From contig JAHHLP010000564.1 of assembly GCA_018679295.1 (NCBI GenBank), forward strand, positions 1 through 10,862: a stretch of 10,862 nt of DNA, written 5' to 3'. The translations under genes and the position numbers were made by a program. This document shows, in pieces, positions 1 to 7,589 of the stretch (its first letter is position 1; every line of letters begins with the position of its first letter). The notes under the pieces are model-generated. The model searched no databases. It saw only the letters and a list, made by a program, of their open reading frames with translations, and was not told where the DNA came from. The DNA is from Rhodothermia bacterium. Lineage in GTDB: Bacteria; Bacteroidota; Rhodothermia; Rhodothermales; JABDKH01.

Positions 1-1
1 G

Positions 2-832
2 GACGAGCTTTCGATGGTCTGCGACCTGCTTGCTGAAGCCGGACTGGCCCAGGCACTGCCAACCGAGGAGGTAGCCGCATTCCTGGCTGCGAAGCACTGT
101 GCTCCCGAGGCGGAGGTGATGGCGAAGGCCGCTGGCGACAAACAGATTACAATTCAACAAGCAAAGGACCTGATTGAGGGCACGACTTCCGGGGAGGCAC
201 CCGCCGAGACTCCATCTATGACGCAGGAATCAGAACCGCAGGAGTGGTCGCTGTTTTCTGAAGCGATGGAGACTGGTGCCGCGACCACGAGGGAGAAAGA
301 CCCCGCATCCGTTCCTCTTTGGAAACGTTTCCAGACAGACTTCAACGCGCCGATGGGGTCACGTCCACCCGAAAAGAGACTAACGGACCGATCGACTACC
401 TCCGCGCCACCTGCGGAGGCCAAAGCGCCTTCACCCGACAGAGTCGCACGTCCAAAGCCCGCAACGAAACAGACGGATGAACACGGAGAGCGATCTCAGC
501 GTCCGTTATGGCAGCAGTACCGCTCCGGTAAACCCGGCTCCGAATCTGACGACTCGAGGAAACCCGATCTCCAGGAGCTGGAATTGGGAGTTCTCGGACC
601 GGATGCTGCGCGCGGAAGAAACTCGTTTATCGACGATCTCTTTGGCGGCGACGAAAAGGCATATCTGGAAGCGATCGACGATCTGTCTCATGCCAGTACC
701 TGGGGCGAGGCATCGCAGGTAATCGCCGACCGCGTTTTCAAGCGATTTAAGGTCAACATCTACAGTGAACCCGCAGTCGCGTTTACAAATGCTGTCGAGG
801 CGCGCTACAGGGCACGTCGCGTGAACGCCTAA
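2..832 (+). CDS. Unrecognised protein, 5' end outside the window
   Basis: I do not recognise this gene. The frame is open from base 2 and reads D-E-L-S before the first Met codon at 14, so the true start probably lies upstream. At least 276 codons are present, ending in TAA at 830-832. Three parts can be seen, numbered from the Met at 14. The first (about 1-56) is an Ala/Leu/Glu-rich, probably helical region. The second (about 57-200) is a Pro/Ser/Glu/Arg-rich linker that looks disordered and carries W-x-x-F/Y motifs at W78, W103 and W166, two of them as PLW. The third (about 203-268) is a compact conserved-looking C-terminal domain running from FIDDLF to VEARYRARR. There is no signal peptide or membrane segment in the visible part, so it is probably cytoplasmic. 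The carboxylase gene follows 70 bp later on the same strand and may be co-transcribed. Codon use is like the neighbours. I infer a real gene but assign no function. Confidence 0.75.
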   Translation, partial: DELSMVCDLLAEAGLAQALPTEEVAAFLAAKHCAPEAEVMAKAAGDKQITIQQAKDLIEGTTSGEAPAETPSMTQESEPQEWSLFSEAMETGAATTREKDPASVPLWKRFQTDFNAPMGSRPPEKRLTDRSTTSAPPAEAKAPSPDRVARPKPATKQTDEHGERSQRPLWQQYRSGKPGSESDDSRKPDLQELELGVLGPDAARGRNSFIDDLFGGDEKAYLEAIDDLSHASTWGEASQVIADRVFKRFKVNIYSEPAVAFTNAVEARYRARRVNA

Positions 833-902
833 CGGCTCCGGTTTCCGCAGCCCGCCGGCGACCCTTACCTTTCCGTGTTCAACTCGAACCGACTCACAGG
901 CT

Positions 903-2456
903 ATGACGAAGAACAAGACCGCTCTCGAAGATCTGGCGGACCGGCGTGACCAAGCGCTTGTCGCCGGTGGAGAGGCCCGGATCAAGCGTCAGCACGATCG
1001 AGGCAAACTGACGGCCCGGGAAAGGATTGATCTTCTCCTGGATGAAGGTTCTTTCGAAGAACTGGGCATGTTCGTGCGCCACCAGACATCCGCGTTCGGC
1101 CTCGACAAGAATCGGCCCTACGGAGACGGGGTAGTGACCGGATACGGAACCGTGAATGGCCGCTTGGTCTACGTTTTCTCCCAGGACTTCGCCGTCTTCG
1201 GAGGTTCGCTCGGTGCGGCGCACGCAGAGAAGATCATCAAAGTGATGAATCTTGCTCTTGAGAACGGCGCCCCACTGATCGGGCTGAATGACTCGGGGGG
1301 AGCTCGCATTCAAGAAGGTGTCGACTCCCTGGGCGGATACGCCGACATATTCCTCCAGAACACGCTGGCCTCAGGCGTCGTCCCGCAGATTTCGGCAATC
1401 ATGGGGCCGTGCGCCGGCGGCGCAGTCTATAGCCCGGCCATCACCGATTTCGTCTTTATGGTAAAGAGCACGAGCTATATGTTCGTGACCGGACCGAACG
1501 TGGTCAAGACCGTGACGCAGGAGGAGGTTACATCAGAAGACCTGGGTGGTGCGGACGCCCATGCATCTAAGAGCGGCGTCGCTCACGTAACGTGCGCGAA
1601 CGACGCGGAGTGTCTAGACCGCATCCGCAAACTACTATCCTACCTGCCGCAGAATTGCGAAGACCGAACGCCGCGCGTTGAGGGATCGGCCCCGCCCGAC
1701 GCATCCGTCCGCGAATTGGACACGCTGGTCCCCCAAAACCCCAACAAACCGTACGACATGCACGACGCGATTACGCGTGTCGTGGATACGGACAGCTTCT
1801 TCGAAATACACGAGGACTATGCCCAGAACCTCGTGGTCGGATTCGCCCGGCTCGGTGGCCAAGCGGTCGGTATTGTCGCGAACCAGCCGGGCGTGCTGGC
1901 CGGAGTACTCGACATTCGGTCGTCGGTTAAAGGAGCTCGCTTCGTGCGCTTCTGCGACGCGTTCAACATACCGCTTGTCGTGTTTGTAGACGTTCCCGGT
2001 TTTCTTCCCGGCACAGATCAGGAGTGGGGCGGTGTGATCCGTCACGGTGCAAAGCTACTATACGCTTTTTGCGAGGCCACCGTACCCAAAATGACCGTGA
2101 TCACGCGAAAGGCGTATGGCGGCGCCTACGATGTCATGAACTCCAAGCATATCCGGGGGGACCTCAACTTTGCGTGGCCGACGGCTGAAATCGCTGTCAT
2201 GGGACCGAAGGGTGCCGTCGAGATCATCTATCGAAAGCAGATAGCGGATGCCGAGGACCACGAGGCAATTGAGGAGGAGTTCATCGAAGAGTATCGCAGC
2301 CATTTTGCCAACCCGTACATCGCCGCTGAACGTGGATTCATAGATGACGTGATAGAGCCCTCCAACACCCGGGACAAGCTTATCAAAGGCCTGCGGATGC
2401 TGGAGAACAAGGTCGTCAACAACCCTCGCAAGAAACACGGCAACATACCGTTATAG
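903..2456 (+). CDS. pccB: Propionyl-CoA carboxylase beta subunit (acyl-CoA carboxyltransferase)
   Basis: This 517-residue protein is the carboxyltransferase half of a biotin-dependent acyl-CoA carboxylase. It moves CO2 from carboxybiotin to an acyl-CoA, most likely propionyl-CoA to methylmalonyl-CoA, in the cytoplasm. The length is normal for the family. It has two crotonase-like halves. The first carries the oxyanion-hole segment GPCAGGAVYSPAITDF (168-183), and the second carries RKAYGGAYDVMNSKH (402-416). The Asp at 410 in GGAYDVM matches the residue reported to favour propionyl-CoA over acetyl-CoA in actinobacterial PccB, so propionyl-CoA is the better guess. A methylmalonyl-CoA decarboxylase alpha subunit is the main alternative. 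No biotin carboxylase or biotin carrier gene is present in the window, so the partner must be encoded elsewhere. The ATG at 903 follows the upstream gene by 70 bp and has no clear Shine-Dalgarno sequence. The N-terminus starting there fits the family well. Confidence 0.95.
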   Translation: MTKNKTALEDLADRRDQALVAGGEARIKRQHDRGKLTARERIDLLLDEGSFEELGMFVRHQTSAFGLDKNRPYGDGVVTGYGTVNGRLVYVFSQDFAVFGGSLGAAHAEKIIKVMNLALENGAPLIGLNDSGGARIQEGVDSLGGYADIFLQNTLASGVVPQISAIMGPCAGGAVYSPAITDFVFMVKSTSYMFVTGPNVVKTVTQEEVTSEDLGGADAHASKSGVAHVTCANDAECLDRIRKLLSYLPQNCEDRTPRVEGSAPPDASVRELDTLVPQNPNKPYDMHDAITRVVDTDSFFEIHEDYAQNLVVGFARLGGQAVGIVANQPGVLAGVLDIRSSVKGARFVRFCDAFNIPLVVFVDVPGFLPGTDQEWGGVIRHGAKLLYAFCEATVPKMTVITRKAYGGAYDVMNSKHIRGDLNFAWPTAEIAVMGPKGAVEIIYRKQIADAEDHEAIEEEFIEEYRSHFANPYIAAERGFIDDVIEPSNTRDKLIKGLRMLENKVVNNPRKKHGNIPL

Positions 2457-2483
2457 CTTTCTTCCTTGAACGACGATTGCACA

Positions 2484-2491
2484 TATATAGT
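2484..2491 (+). promoter_or_regulatory. Weak candidate promoter for the transglycosylase gene
   Basis: The 112-bp spacer between the carboxylase stop and the ATG at 2569 holds an AT-rich run (ACATATATAGT) in an otherwise G+C-rich stretch. TATAGT at 2486-2491 resembles a -10 box. TTGAAC at 2466-2471 resembles a -35 box, but the 14-bp spacing is short. No intrinsic terminator is seen after the carboxylase gene, so read-through from upstream is also possible. Confidence 0.2.
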
Positions 2492-2568
2492 GACTGTCCT
2501 TCCCGCGCTGGCAACCTCCAGCGCACACCACCGTCTTTAGTTCATCTTCGACCAGATCGATAGATCCG

Positions 2569-4743
2569 ATGCATTCATTCTACATGGGCCGCGTGGCTTT
2601 GGCGTCCACGCTGATTGTCTTCTTCTTGCTTGCTGCGCCGATTTCGGCGACCGCTCAGTCTTCGGACGCGGACATCGAACGCAAAGTGCCACAACGGGCC
2701 AGTCAAGCAGGTGACGTTGATGACGCGCTCGCGGACGACTCGTTGATCGATGTCGAGTACCTCTCCAATGAAGAAATCCTCCGGCTGATGTCCGGTATCT
2801 ATCGGTCCCAGGCAGAGATCCTGGCAGCGCATGCCCGCGAGGATAGCGTCGCGGTAGAGCGGATGCTCGACGAGGCGGTTGAGGATCTGCTGCGGCTGTC
2901 GCGCGGTGCGGGTGTCGACACGCTGGACCGGTATCGAGAGCTTTTCAGAAGCGTGGTGTCCGAGTATGAGGCCGTGTATGGGGCTGTAGATTCTCTCTCG
3001 CCAGCGCTTGGCGGCATATTCGGCTTCCGAGCCAGAATGTTCGCCTCAATGAACGAACTGTCCGAGCCTCTTCTGGAGGATGTAGACGCAATGCCGGAAC
3101 TCGGTCCGATATCGACTGAGGTTCCGATGACCATGAACCGGCTTGTAGAGTCGAGTGTGCTGTATCTGTTGCGGGAACCGGATCGTCATATCCATGGCTG
3201 GCTGTCGCGCGCGGACACCTATCTCCCCATGATCGAGGAGATCTTCGCCGAAGAAGGAGTACCGGATGAGCTGAAGTACCTGGCGATGATCGAGAGCGGA
3301 TTGAACCCGCGCGCGCGCAGCTGGGCGCGGGCCGTCGGCATGTGGCAGTTCATTTCGGCCACCGGCCGTCACTACGGACTGGAGGTCGACAATTGGGTCG
3401 ATGAGCGAATGGACCCCGAGAAATCGACAAGAGCGGCTGCCCGGCATCTGAAGGATCTGTACAAGATGTTCGGAGACTGGCATCTTGCACTCGCGGGCTA
3501 CAACTACAGTCCCGGCAAACTTCGACGACACCTCCGCCGCGTCGAGCGCGGCCTGAATCGGAAGGCTACGTTCTGGGACGTCTACCGGTACATCCCGAGA
3601 GAGACTCGCAACTACGTGCCAATGTTCATCGCGACGTCTCTGATGGTGTCGCAACCGGAGGCGTTCGGCTTGCAGAAGGGGGAGCCCGGCCCATCCTACG
3701 AATATCACCACGTCCCCGTGTACGGGATGCTCAGCCTTACGCGCATCGCGGAGATGGCAGGGACCGATCGGACGACTATTCGGGCGTTGAATCCCGAACT
3801 GCGTCGTTCCACCCTTCCTCCTTCTCGGACCCCCTACTGGGTTCGCATTCCCATGGGGACCTACGAGGCGTTCGCGGAAGCCTACCGCGAACTACCCGAA
3901 AGCTATCGGCGTCCGCTGGACGAACATGTTGTCAAGCAGGGCGAGACGTTGAGCGTGATCGCATCCAAGTATGGCGTTTCCTGGCGCCAACTCATGAATA
4001 GCAACGGTCTCAAGAGTTCACGCATTCGTGTTGGACAACGCCTCGCCGTTCCGCTTCGCGACTACGGCATGCCGGACGAAGGCGAAGATCTGATGGCGGC
4101 CGGCGGACTCACCGTCCGTTACGGTGTCCGCATGGTTCGCCCGATCGCAGGTCCCGCCATGACGGACATCCCGTCGACCGCAGCCAAACTGGTGCAGCGA
4201 TCGGAAGCAAGCAAGAACGTCAACGCACCGAGCCGCAAAGCTGACAATGCGGATGAAGACCGCCCCGGAACCACACGAATCGTGTACACGGTCCGGCGCG
4301 GGGACACGCTCGGAGAGATCGCCGAGAAGTACGGAGTGACGGCGAGTCAGCTTCGCCGGTGGAACAGCATAAGGGGAAGCCGCATCAATGTCGGGCAGAA
4401 GCTGAAGCTGTTCGTTGATGCCAAAGAATCGACGAGTTCGACCTACACGGTGCAGCGCGGAGACAATCTGGCATCGATCGCAGCCAAGCACGGCCTGACC
4501 GTTGCGTCTCTCAGGGAGTGGAACGGTATACGCGGATCCGTCATCCACCCGGGGCAGAAGCTGGTAGTCAGCAAGGAGGCCGCAGAGGCAGCGGGCAAGA
4601 CCGTCAGCTACAAGGTGCGACGCGGCGACACGCTGGGGAAGATCGCCCGCCGGCACGGGGTAACCGTGAGTCAGCTGCGACGGTGGAATAATCTGAGCGG
4701 CACAAAGATCGTCGTCGGACAGCGCCTGAAGATTCTCTCCTGA
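2569..4743 (+). CDS. mltD: Secreted MltD-like lytic transglycosylase with four LysM repeats
   Basis: This 724-residue enzyme cleaves the glycan strands of peptidoglycan in the periplasm, forming 1,6-anhydro-muropeptides. Residues 1-29 form a signal peptide: a hydrophobic run from about 8 to 24, with probable cleavage after S-A-T-A. There is no lipobox cysteine, unlike E. coli MltD. Residues 30-200 are a charged, probably helical region without a recognised domain. The SLT (goose-lysozyme-like) domain spans about 216-330, with the catalytic Glu in AMIESG (E242), then GMWQF (257-261) and ALAGYNYSPG (307-316). A degenerate LysM-like unit follows at about 382-428 (ALNPELRR core). Four clear LysM peptidoglycan-binding repeats sit at about 452-495, 571-615, 624-668 and 679-723. 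The second and fourth are very alike, which suggests internal duplication. The start at 2569 has no Shine-Dalgarno sequence; Met6 is an alternative start that keeps the signal peptide. The gene converges on sdhB, 145 bp away. Confidence 0.94.
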   Translation: MHSFYMGRVALASTLIVFFLLAAPISATAQSSDADIERKVPQRASQAGDVDDALADDSLIDVEYLSNEEILRLMSGIYRSQAEILAAHAREDSVAVERMLDEAVEDLLRLSRGAGVDTLDRYRELFRSVVSEYEAVYGAVDSLSPALGGIFGFRARMFASMNELSEPLLEDVDAMPELGPISTEVPMTMNRLVESSVLYLLREPDRHIHGWLSRADTYLPMIEEIFAEEGVPDELKYLAMIESGLNPRARSWARAVGMWQFISATGRHYGLEVDNWVDERMDPEKSTRAAARHLKDLYKMFGDWHLALAGYNYSPGKLRRHLRRVERGLNRKATFWDVYRYIPRETRNYVPMFIATSLMVSQPEAFGLQKGEPGPSYEYHHVPVYGMLSLTRIAEMAGTDRTTIRALNPELRRSTLPPSRTPYWVRIPMGTYEAFAEAYRELPESYRRPLDEHVVKQGETLSVIASKYGVSWRQLMNSNGLKSSRIRVGQRLAVPLRDYGMPDEGEDLMAAGGLTVRYGVRMVRPIAGPAMTDIPSTAAKLVQRSEASKNVNAPSRKADNADEDRPGTTRIVYTVRRGDTLGEIAEKYGVTASQLRRWNSIRGSRINVGQKLKLFVDAKESTSSTYTVQRGDNLASIAAKHGLTVASLREWNGIRGSVIHPGQKLVVSKEAAEAAGKTVSYKVRRGDTLGKIARRHGVTVSQLRRWNNLSGTKIVVGQRLKILS

Positions 4744-4788
4744 GTGGGTGAGGGAAACCCGGCGCGTTCGGACTAACCAGCGGCCGAC

Positions 4789-4820
4789 TTGTCAGGACAA
4801 TGCGTGACGTAGCTCTACGT
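4789..4820. other. Two small palindromes between convergent genes
   Basis: TTGTC-AG-GACAA (4789-4800) and ACGTAG-CT-CTACGT (4807-4820) are perfect inverted repeats, 6 bp apart, in the spacer where the transglycosylase gene and sdhB converge. They may form a weak bidirectional transcription stop. Neither is followed by a T-run and the two-base loops are tight, so I do not call an intrinsic terminator. A protein-binding or chance origin is equally possible. Confidence 0.25.
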
Positions 4821-4841
4821 ATCTGGGGGTTCGTTGCTTGG

Positions 4842-4901
4842 CGGTACGCGACCTGACGGTACGCGACCTGACGGTACGCGACCTGGCGCTATACGTCCTG
4901 A
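4842..4901. repeat. 15-bp tandem repeat at the sdhB stop codon
   Basis: The unit CGGTACGCGACCTGA occurs at 4842-4856 and 4857-4871 exactly, and at 4872-4886 with one change in the last base. A fourth copy at 4887-4901 is diverged (11 of 15 bases match) and contains the sdhB stop codon (TAG on the - strand, 4891-4889) together with the last three sdhB codons. The period is a multiple of three. On the - strand the array therefore stays in the sdhB frame and would add Q-V-A-Y-R repeats if the stop were lost. It probably arose by slippage duplication. Confidence 0.9.
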
Positions 4902-5653
4902 CCCGCAAAAGCCGCCTTCATGTATTCACGCCGCATCGTGGCGATCGCCGATATCGAGATGCCCTTCGGGCAGACGGCCTCGCACTCCGCGTGATTCGAG
5001 CAGTCGCCGAATCCTTCCGCCTCCATCTTCTCAACCATCCGCACGACGCGACGCGCACGCTCGGGATGACCCTGCGGCAAAGCGGCAAGATGCGCGATCT
5101 TCGCTCCGGTAAACAATGAAGCCGAGGAGTTCGGGCACGCGGCTATACAAGCGCCACACCCGATACATGCCGCATAGTCAAACGCTTCATCCGAACTCAC
5201 TTTCGGGACAGGAATCGCGTTTGCGTCCGGTGCTCCCCCAGTGTCTACCGATACGTAACCACCCGCCTCTACGATGCGATCCATTGCAGCTCGATCCACA
5301 ACCAGATCCCGAACAATGGGAAACGCCTTGGCTCGCCACGGCTCGACGACGATCGTATCTCCGTCCGCATAGTGCCGCATGTGCAGCTGGCACGCCGATG
5401 TCCGTCGTTGTGGGCCGTGGGCGATGCCGTCAATCACGACGCCGCACGAGCCGCAGATGCCCTCGCGACAGTCGTGATCAAACTCCACCGGGTCAGTCCC
5501 CTCACGTATGAGCTGCTCATTGAGTACATCCAACAGCTCGAGAAACGACATGTGCGAATTGGCATCCTCAACGGTGTAGCGCTCGAAACGCCCCGGTGCA
5601 TCCGGCCCCTCCTGGCGCCAGATCTTGAGATGTATGGTCATCCGATCAGCCAT
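4889..5653 (-). CDS. sdhB: Succinate dehydrogenase iron-sulfur subunit
   Basis: This 254-residue protein carries electrons from the flavin in SdhA to the membrane subunit SdhC, through three Fe-S clusters on the cytoplasmic face of the membrane. An N-terminal ferredoxin-like domain holds the [2Fe-2S] ligands C62, C67, C70 and C88 (CREGICGSC, then SACQL). The C-terminal domain has CIGCGACIAACP (163-174) and C218, C224 and C228-P. In the usual family assignment C163, C166, C169 and C228 bind the [4Fe-4S] cluster, and C173, C218 and C224 bind the [3Fe-4S] cluster. All ligands are present. The sequence is of the B-type SDH/fumarate reductase kind, matching the SdhC here. It begins 22 bp after the sdhA stop, so co-transcription is very likely. 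No Shine-Dalgarno sequence is seen. An in-frame ATG at 5641 (MTIHLK) is an alternative start. The stop codon lies in a diverged copy of a 15-bp tandem repeat. Confidence 0.97.
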   Translation of the reverse strand: MADRMTIHLKIWRQEGPDAPGRFERYTVEDANSHMSFLELLDVLNEQLIREGTDPVEFDHDCREGICGSCGVVIDGIAHGPQRRTSACQLHMRHYADGDTIVVEPWRAKAFPIVRDLVVDRAAMDRIVEAGGYVSVDTGGAPDANAIPVPKVSSDEAFDYAACIGCGACIAACPNSSASLFTGAKIAHLAALPQGHPERARRVVRMVEKMEAEGFGDCSNHAECEAVCPKGISISAIATMRREYMKAAFAGQDV

Positions 5654-5675
5654 GTCTACGTCTGTTACGAGGCTA

Positions 5676-7589
5676 CTATTTGTACGATCTTGTGGTGAGC
5701 TTCACGTTTTCAAACTCGAGCTCCTCTTTGTGCAGCTTGGGCTTGGAGACCTCTCCGGTGTATTCCCACGACGCGACGTAGGCATAGTCATCGTCGTTTC
5801 GAAGCGCCTCTCCCTCGGGAGACTGATACTCTTCGCGAAAGTGCGCGCCGCAGGATTCGTCACGGTCGATGGCATCGAGTGCCATCAGTTCAGCCAACTC
5901 CATGAAGTCGGCGACACGACCGGCGAACTCGAGGTTCTTGTTGAATGTGTCCGGCGTACCCGGAATGCGAACGTTCTCCCAGAATTCCTCGCGCAGCCGC
6001 TGTATTTCGGACAGCACACCCTGCAGGCCTTCCTTGGTCCTGGACATCCCAACGTGGTCCCAGACGAGTCTGCCAAGCTCGCGATGAAACTCGGTAACCG
6101 TCTTGTCACCTTGCACCGACAACAGCTTGTCGATCCGCGCTCGAGACTCGTCTTCCGCCTGGGCAAACTCGGCGGTATTCGTATCGGTGTCTCCGGCATC
6201 CATGCCCGCCAGATAACCACCTAGCGTGTAAGGAATAACAAAGTAGCCGTCGGCCAGGCCTTGCATGAGAGCGCTGGCACCGAGTCGGTTCGCCCCATGA
6301 TCCGAGAAATTTGCTTCGCCGAGCACGAAAAGACCCAGGATGTTGCTCATGAGTTCGTAATCGACCCACAAACCGCCCATGGTGTAGTGAACGGCCGGGA
6401 AGATGCTCATCGGCACCTGGTACGGGTCCTCGCCCGTAATCCTCTCATACATCTCAAAGAGGTTTCCGTACCGCTCCTCGATCACGTTCTTGCCGAGGCG
6501 ATTGATCGCGTCCCGGAAATCGAGGTAGACGGCCAAGCCGGTCTCTCCGACGCCGCGTCCCTGATCCGTCACGGCCTTGGCCGCCCTCGAAGCCACATCC
6601 CTCGGAACGAGGTTGCCGAAACTGGGATACCGTCGCTCCAGGTAGTAGTCCCGCTCATCTTCCGGTATCTCCGAAGGCGGTCGCGGATCTCCTGTCTCCT
6701 TGGGCACCCATACCCGTCCGTCGTTGCGCAAGCTTTCACTCATCAGCGTAAGCTTGGACTGATAGTCGCCCGAAACGGGAATGCACGTCGGATGAATCTG
6801 CGTGAAGCACGGGTTTGCAAAGTGCGCGCCGCGTTTGTGGCAGCGCCAAGCTGCGGTCACGTTTGAGTTCTTGGCGTTCGTCGACAAGTAGTAGACGTTT
6901 CCGTAACCACCGGTAGAGAGCAGGACCGCGTCACCGACATGCCGCTCCAATTCACCGGTCACAAGGTTGCGGGTGATGATTCCGCGTGCACGTCCGTCTA
7001 CGACCACGAGGTCGAGCATCTCACGCCGCGGCATCATCTCAATCTTGCCCGCGTCGATTTGCCGCGCCATGGCCTGATAGGCACCCAGCAACAGCTGCTG
7101 CCCCGTCTGGCCACGCGAGTAAAATGTTCGCGATACCTGGGCACCGCCGAAAGATCGATTATCCAGCAGACCGCCATACTCACGAGCAAACGGTACGCCC
7201 TGCGCGACGCACTGGTCTATGATGCTATTGCTTATCTGCGCGAGACGATAGACGTTTGCCTCGCGAGCCCTGTAGTCGCCGCCTTTGATGGTATCGTAGA
7301 AGAGCCGCCAGACGGTGTCTCCGTCGTTCGGGTAGTTCTTGGCGGCGTTGATACCACCCTGCGCCGCAATGCTGTGCGCACGTCGCGCGGAATCCTGTAT
7401 GCAGAAGCTCTTGACGTTGTAGCCAAGTTCGGCCAGTGACGCCGCAGCCGATCCACCAGCCAGACCTGTCCCTACCACAAGCACCGTGTACTTTCGCTTG
7501 TTGGCGGGGTTGACCAGAGCAACCGAGTTCTTGTAGTTATCCCACTTTTCCTGTAGCGGTCCCGCCGGCACCTTCGAATCCAAAATCAT
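5676..7589 (-). CDS. sdhA: Succinate dehydrogenase flavoprotein subunit
   Basis: This 637-residue catalytic subunit oxidises succinate to fumarate (or runs in reverse) using covalently bound FAD. The Rossmann motif is VVGTGLAGG (38-46). H72 in RRAHSIAAQGG is the expected covalent FAD attachment site. Active-site segments follow: FTQIHPT (H266), SESLRNDGR (284-292), PRDVASR (329-335), HYTMGG (H401) and HGANRLG (R435). The length and C-terminal region fit the longer B-type flavoproteins rather than E. coli SdhA. The ATG overlaps the sdhC stop as ATGA. The gene has the only strong Shine-Dalgarno sequence in the window, GGAGG at 7600-7596, 6 nt before the start and formed by the last Gly codons of sdhC. 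This indicates translational coupling to sdhC. sdhB follows after 22 bp. No key residue is missing. Confidence 0.98.
   Translation of the reverse strand: MILDSKVPAGPLQEKWDNYKNSVALVNPANKRKYTVLVVGTGLAGGSAAASLAELGYNVKSFCIQDSARRAHSIAAQGGINAAKNYPNDGDTVWRLFYDTIKGGDYRAREANVYRLAQISNSIIDQCVAQGVPFAREYGGLLDNRSFGGAQVSRTFYSRGQTGQQLLLGAYQAMARQIDAGKIEMMPRREMLDLVVVDGRARGIITRNLVTGELERHVGDAVLLSTGGYGNVYYLSTNAKNSNVTAAWRCHKRGAHFANPCFTQIHPTCIPVSGDYQSKLTLMSESLRNDGRVWVPKETGDPRPPSEIPEDERDYYLERRYPSFGNLVPRDVASRAAKAVTDQGRGVGETGLAVYLDFRDAINRLGKNVIEERYGNLFEMYERITGEDPYQVPMSIFPAVHYTMGGLWVDYELMSNILGLFVLGEANFSDHGANRLGASALMQGLADGYFVIPYTLGGYLAGMDAGDTDTNTAEFAQAEDESRARIDKLLSVQGDKTVTEFHRELGRLVWDHVGMSRTKEGLQGVLSEIQRLREEFWENVRIPGTPDTFNKNLEFAGRVADFMELAELMALDAIDRDESCGAHFREEYQSPEGEALRNDDDYAYVASWEYTGEVSKPKLHKEELEFENVKLTTRSYK

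Noticed and set aside
506..1313. Open frames on the - strand across the start of the carboxylase gene
   Set aside because: They lie opposite well-supported + strand coding sequence and resemble no known protein.
3046..4656. Long open frames (over 200 codons) on the - strand opposite the transglycosylase gene
   Set aside because: The sense strand encodes a clear SLT plus LysM protein. The antisense translations are His/Arg-rich with no family resemblance, as expected of shadows in G+C-rich DNA.
4834..5119. Two overlapping + strand frames with repeated RPDGT or VRDLT peptides
   Set aside because: The peptide repeats come from the 15-bp DNA tandem repeat, and the rest is antisense to sdhB.
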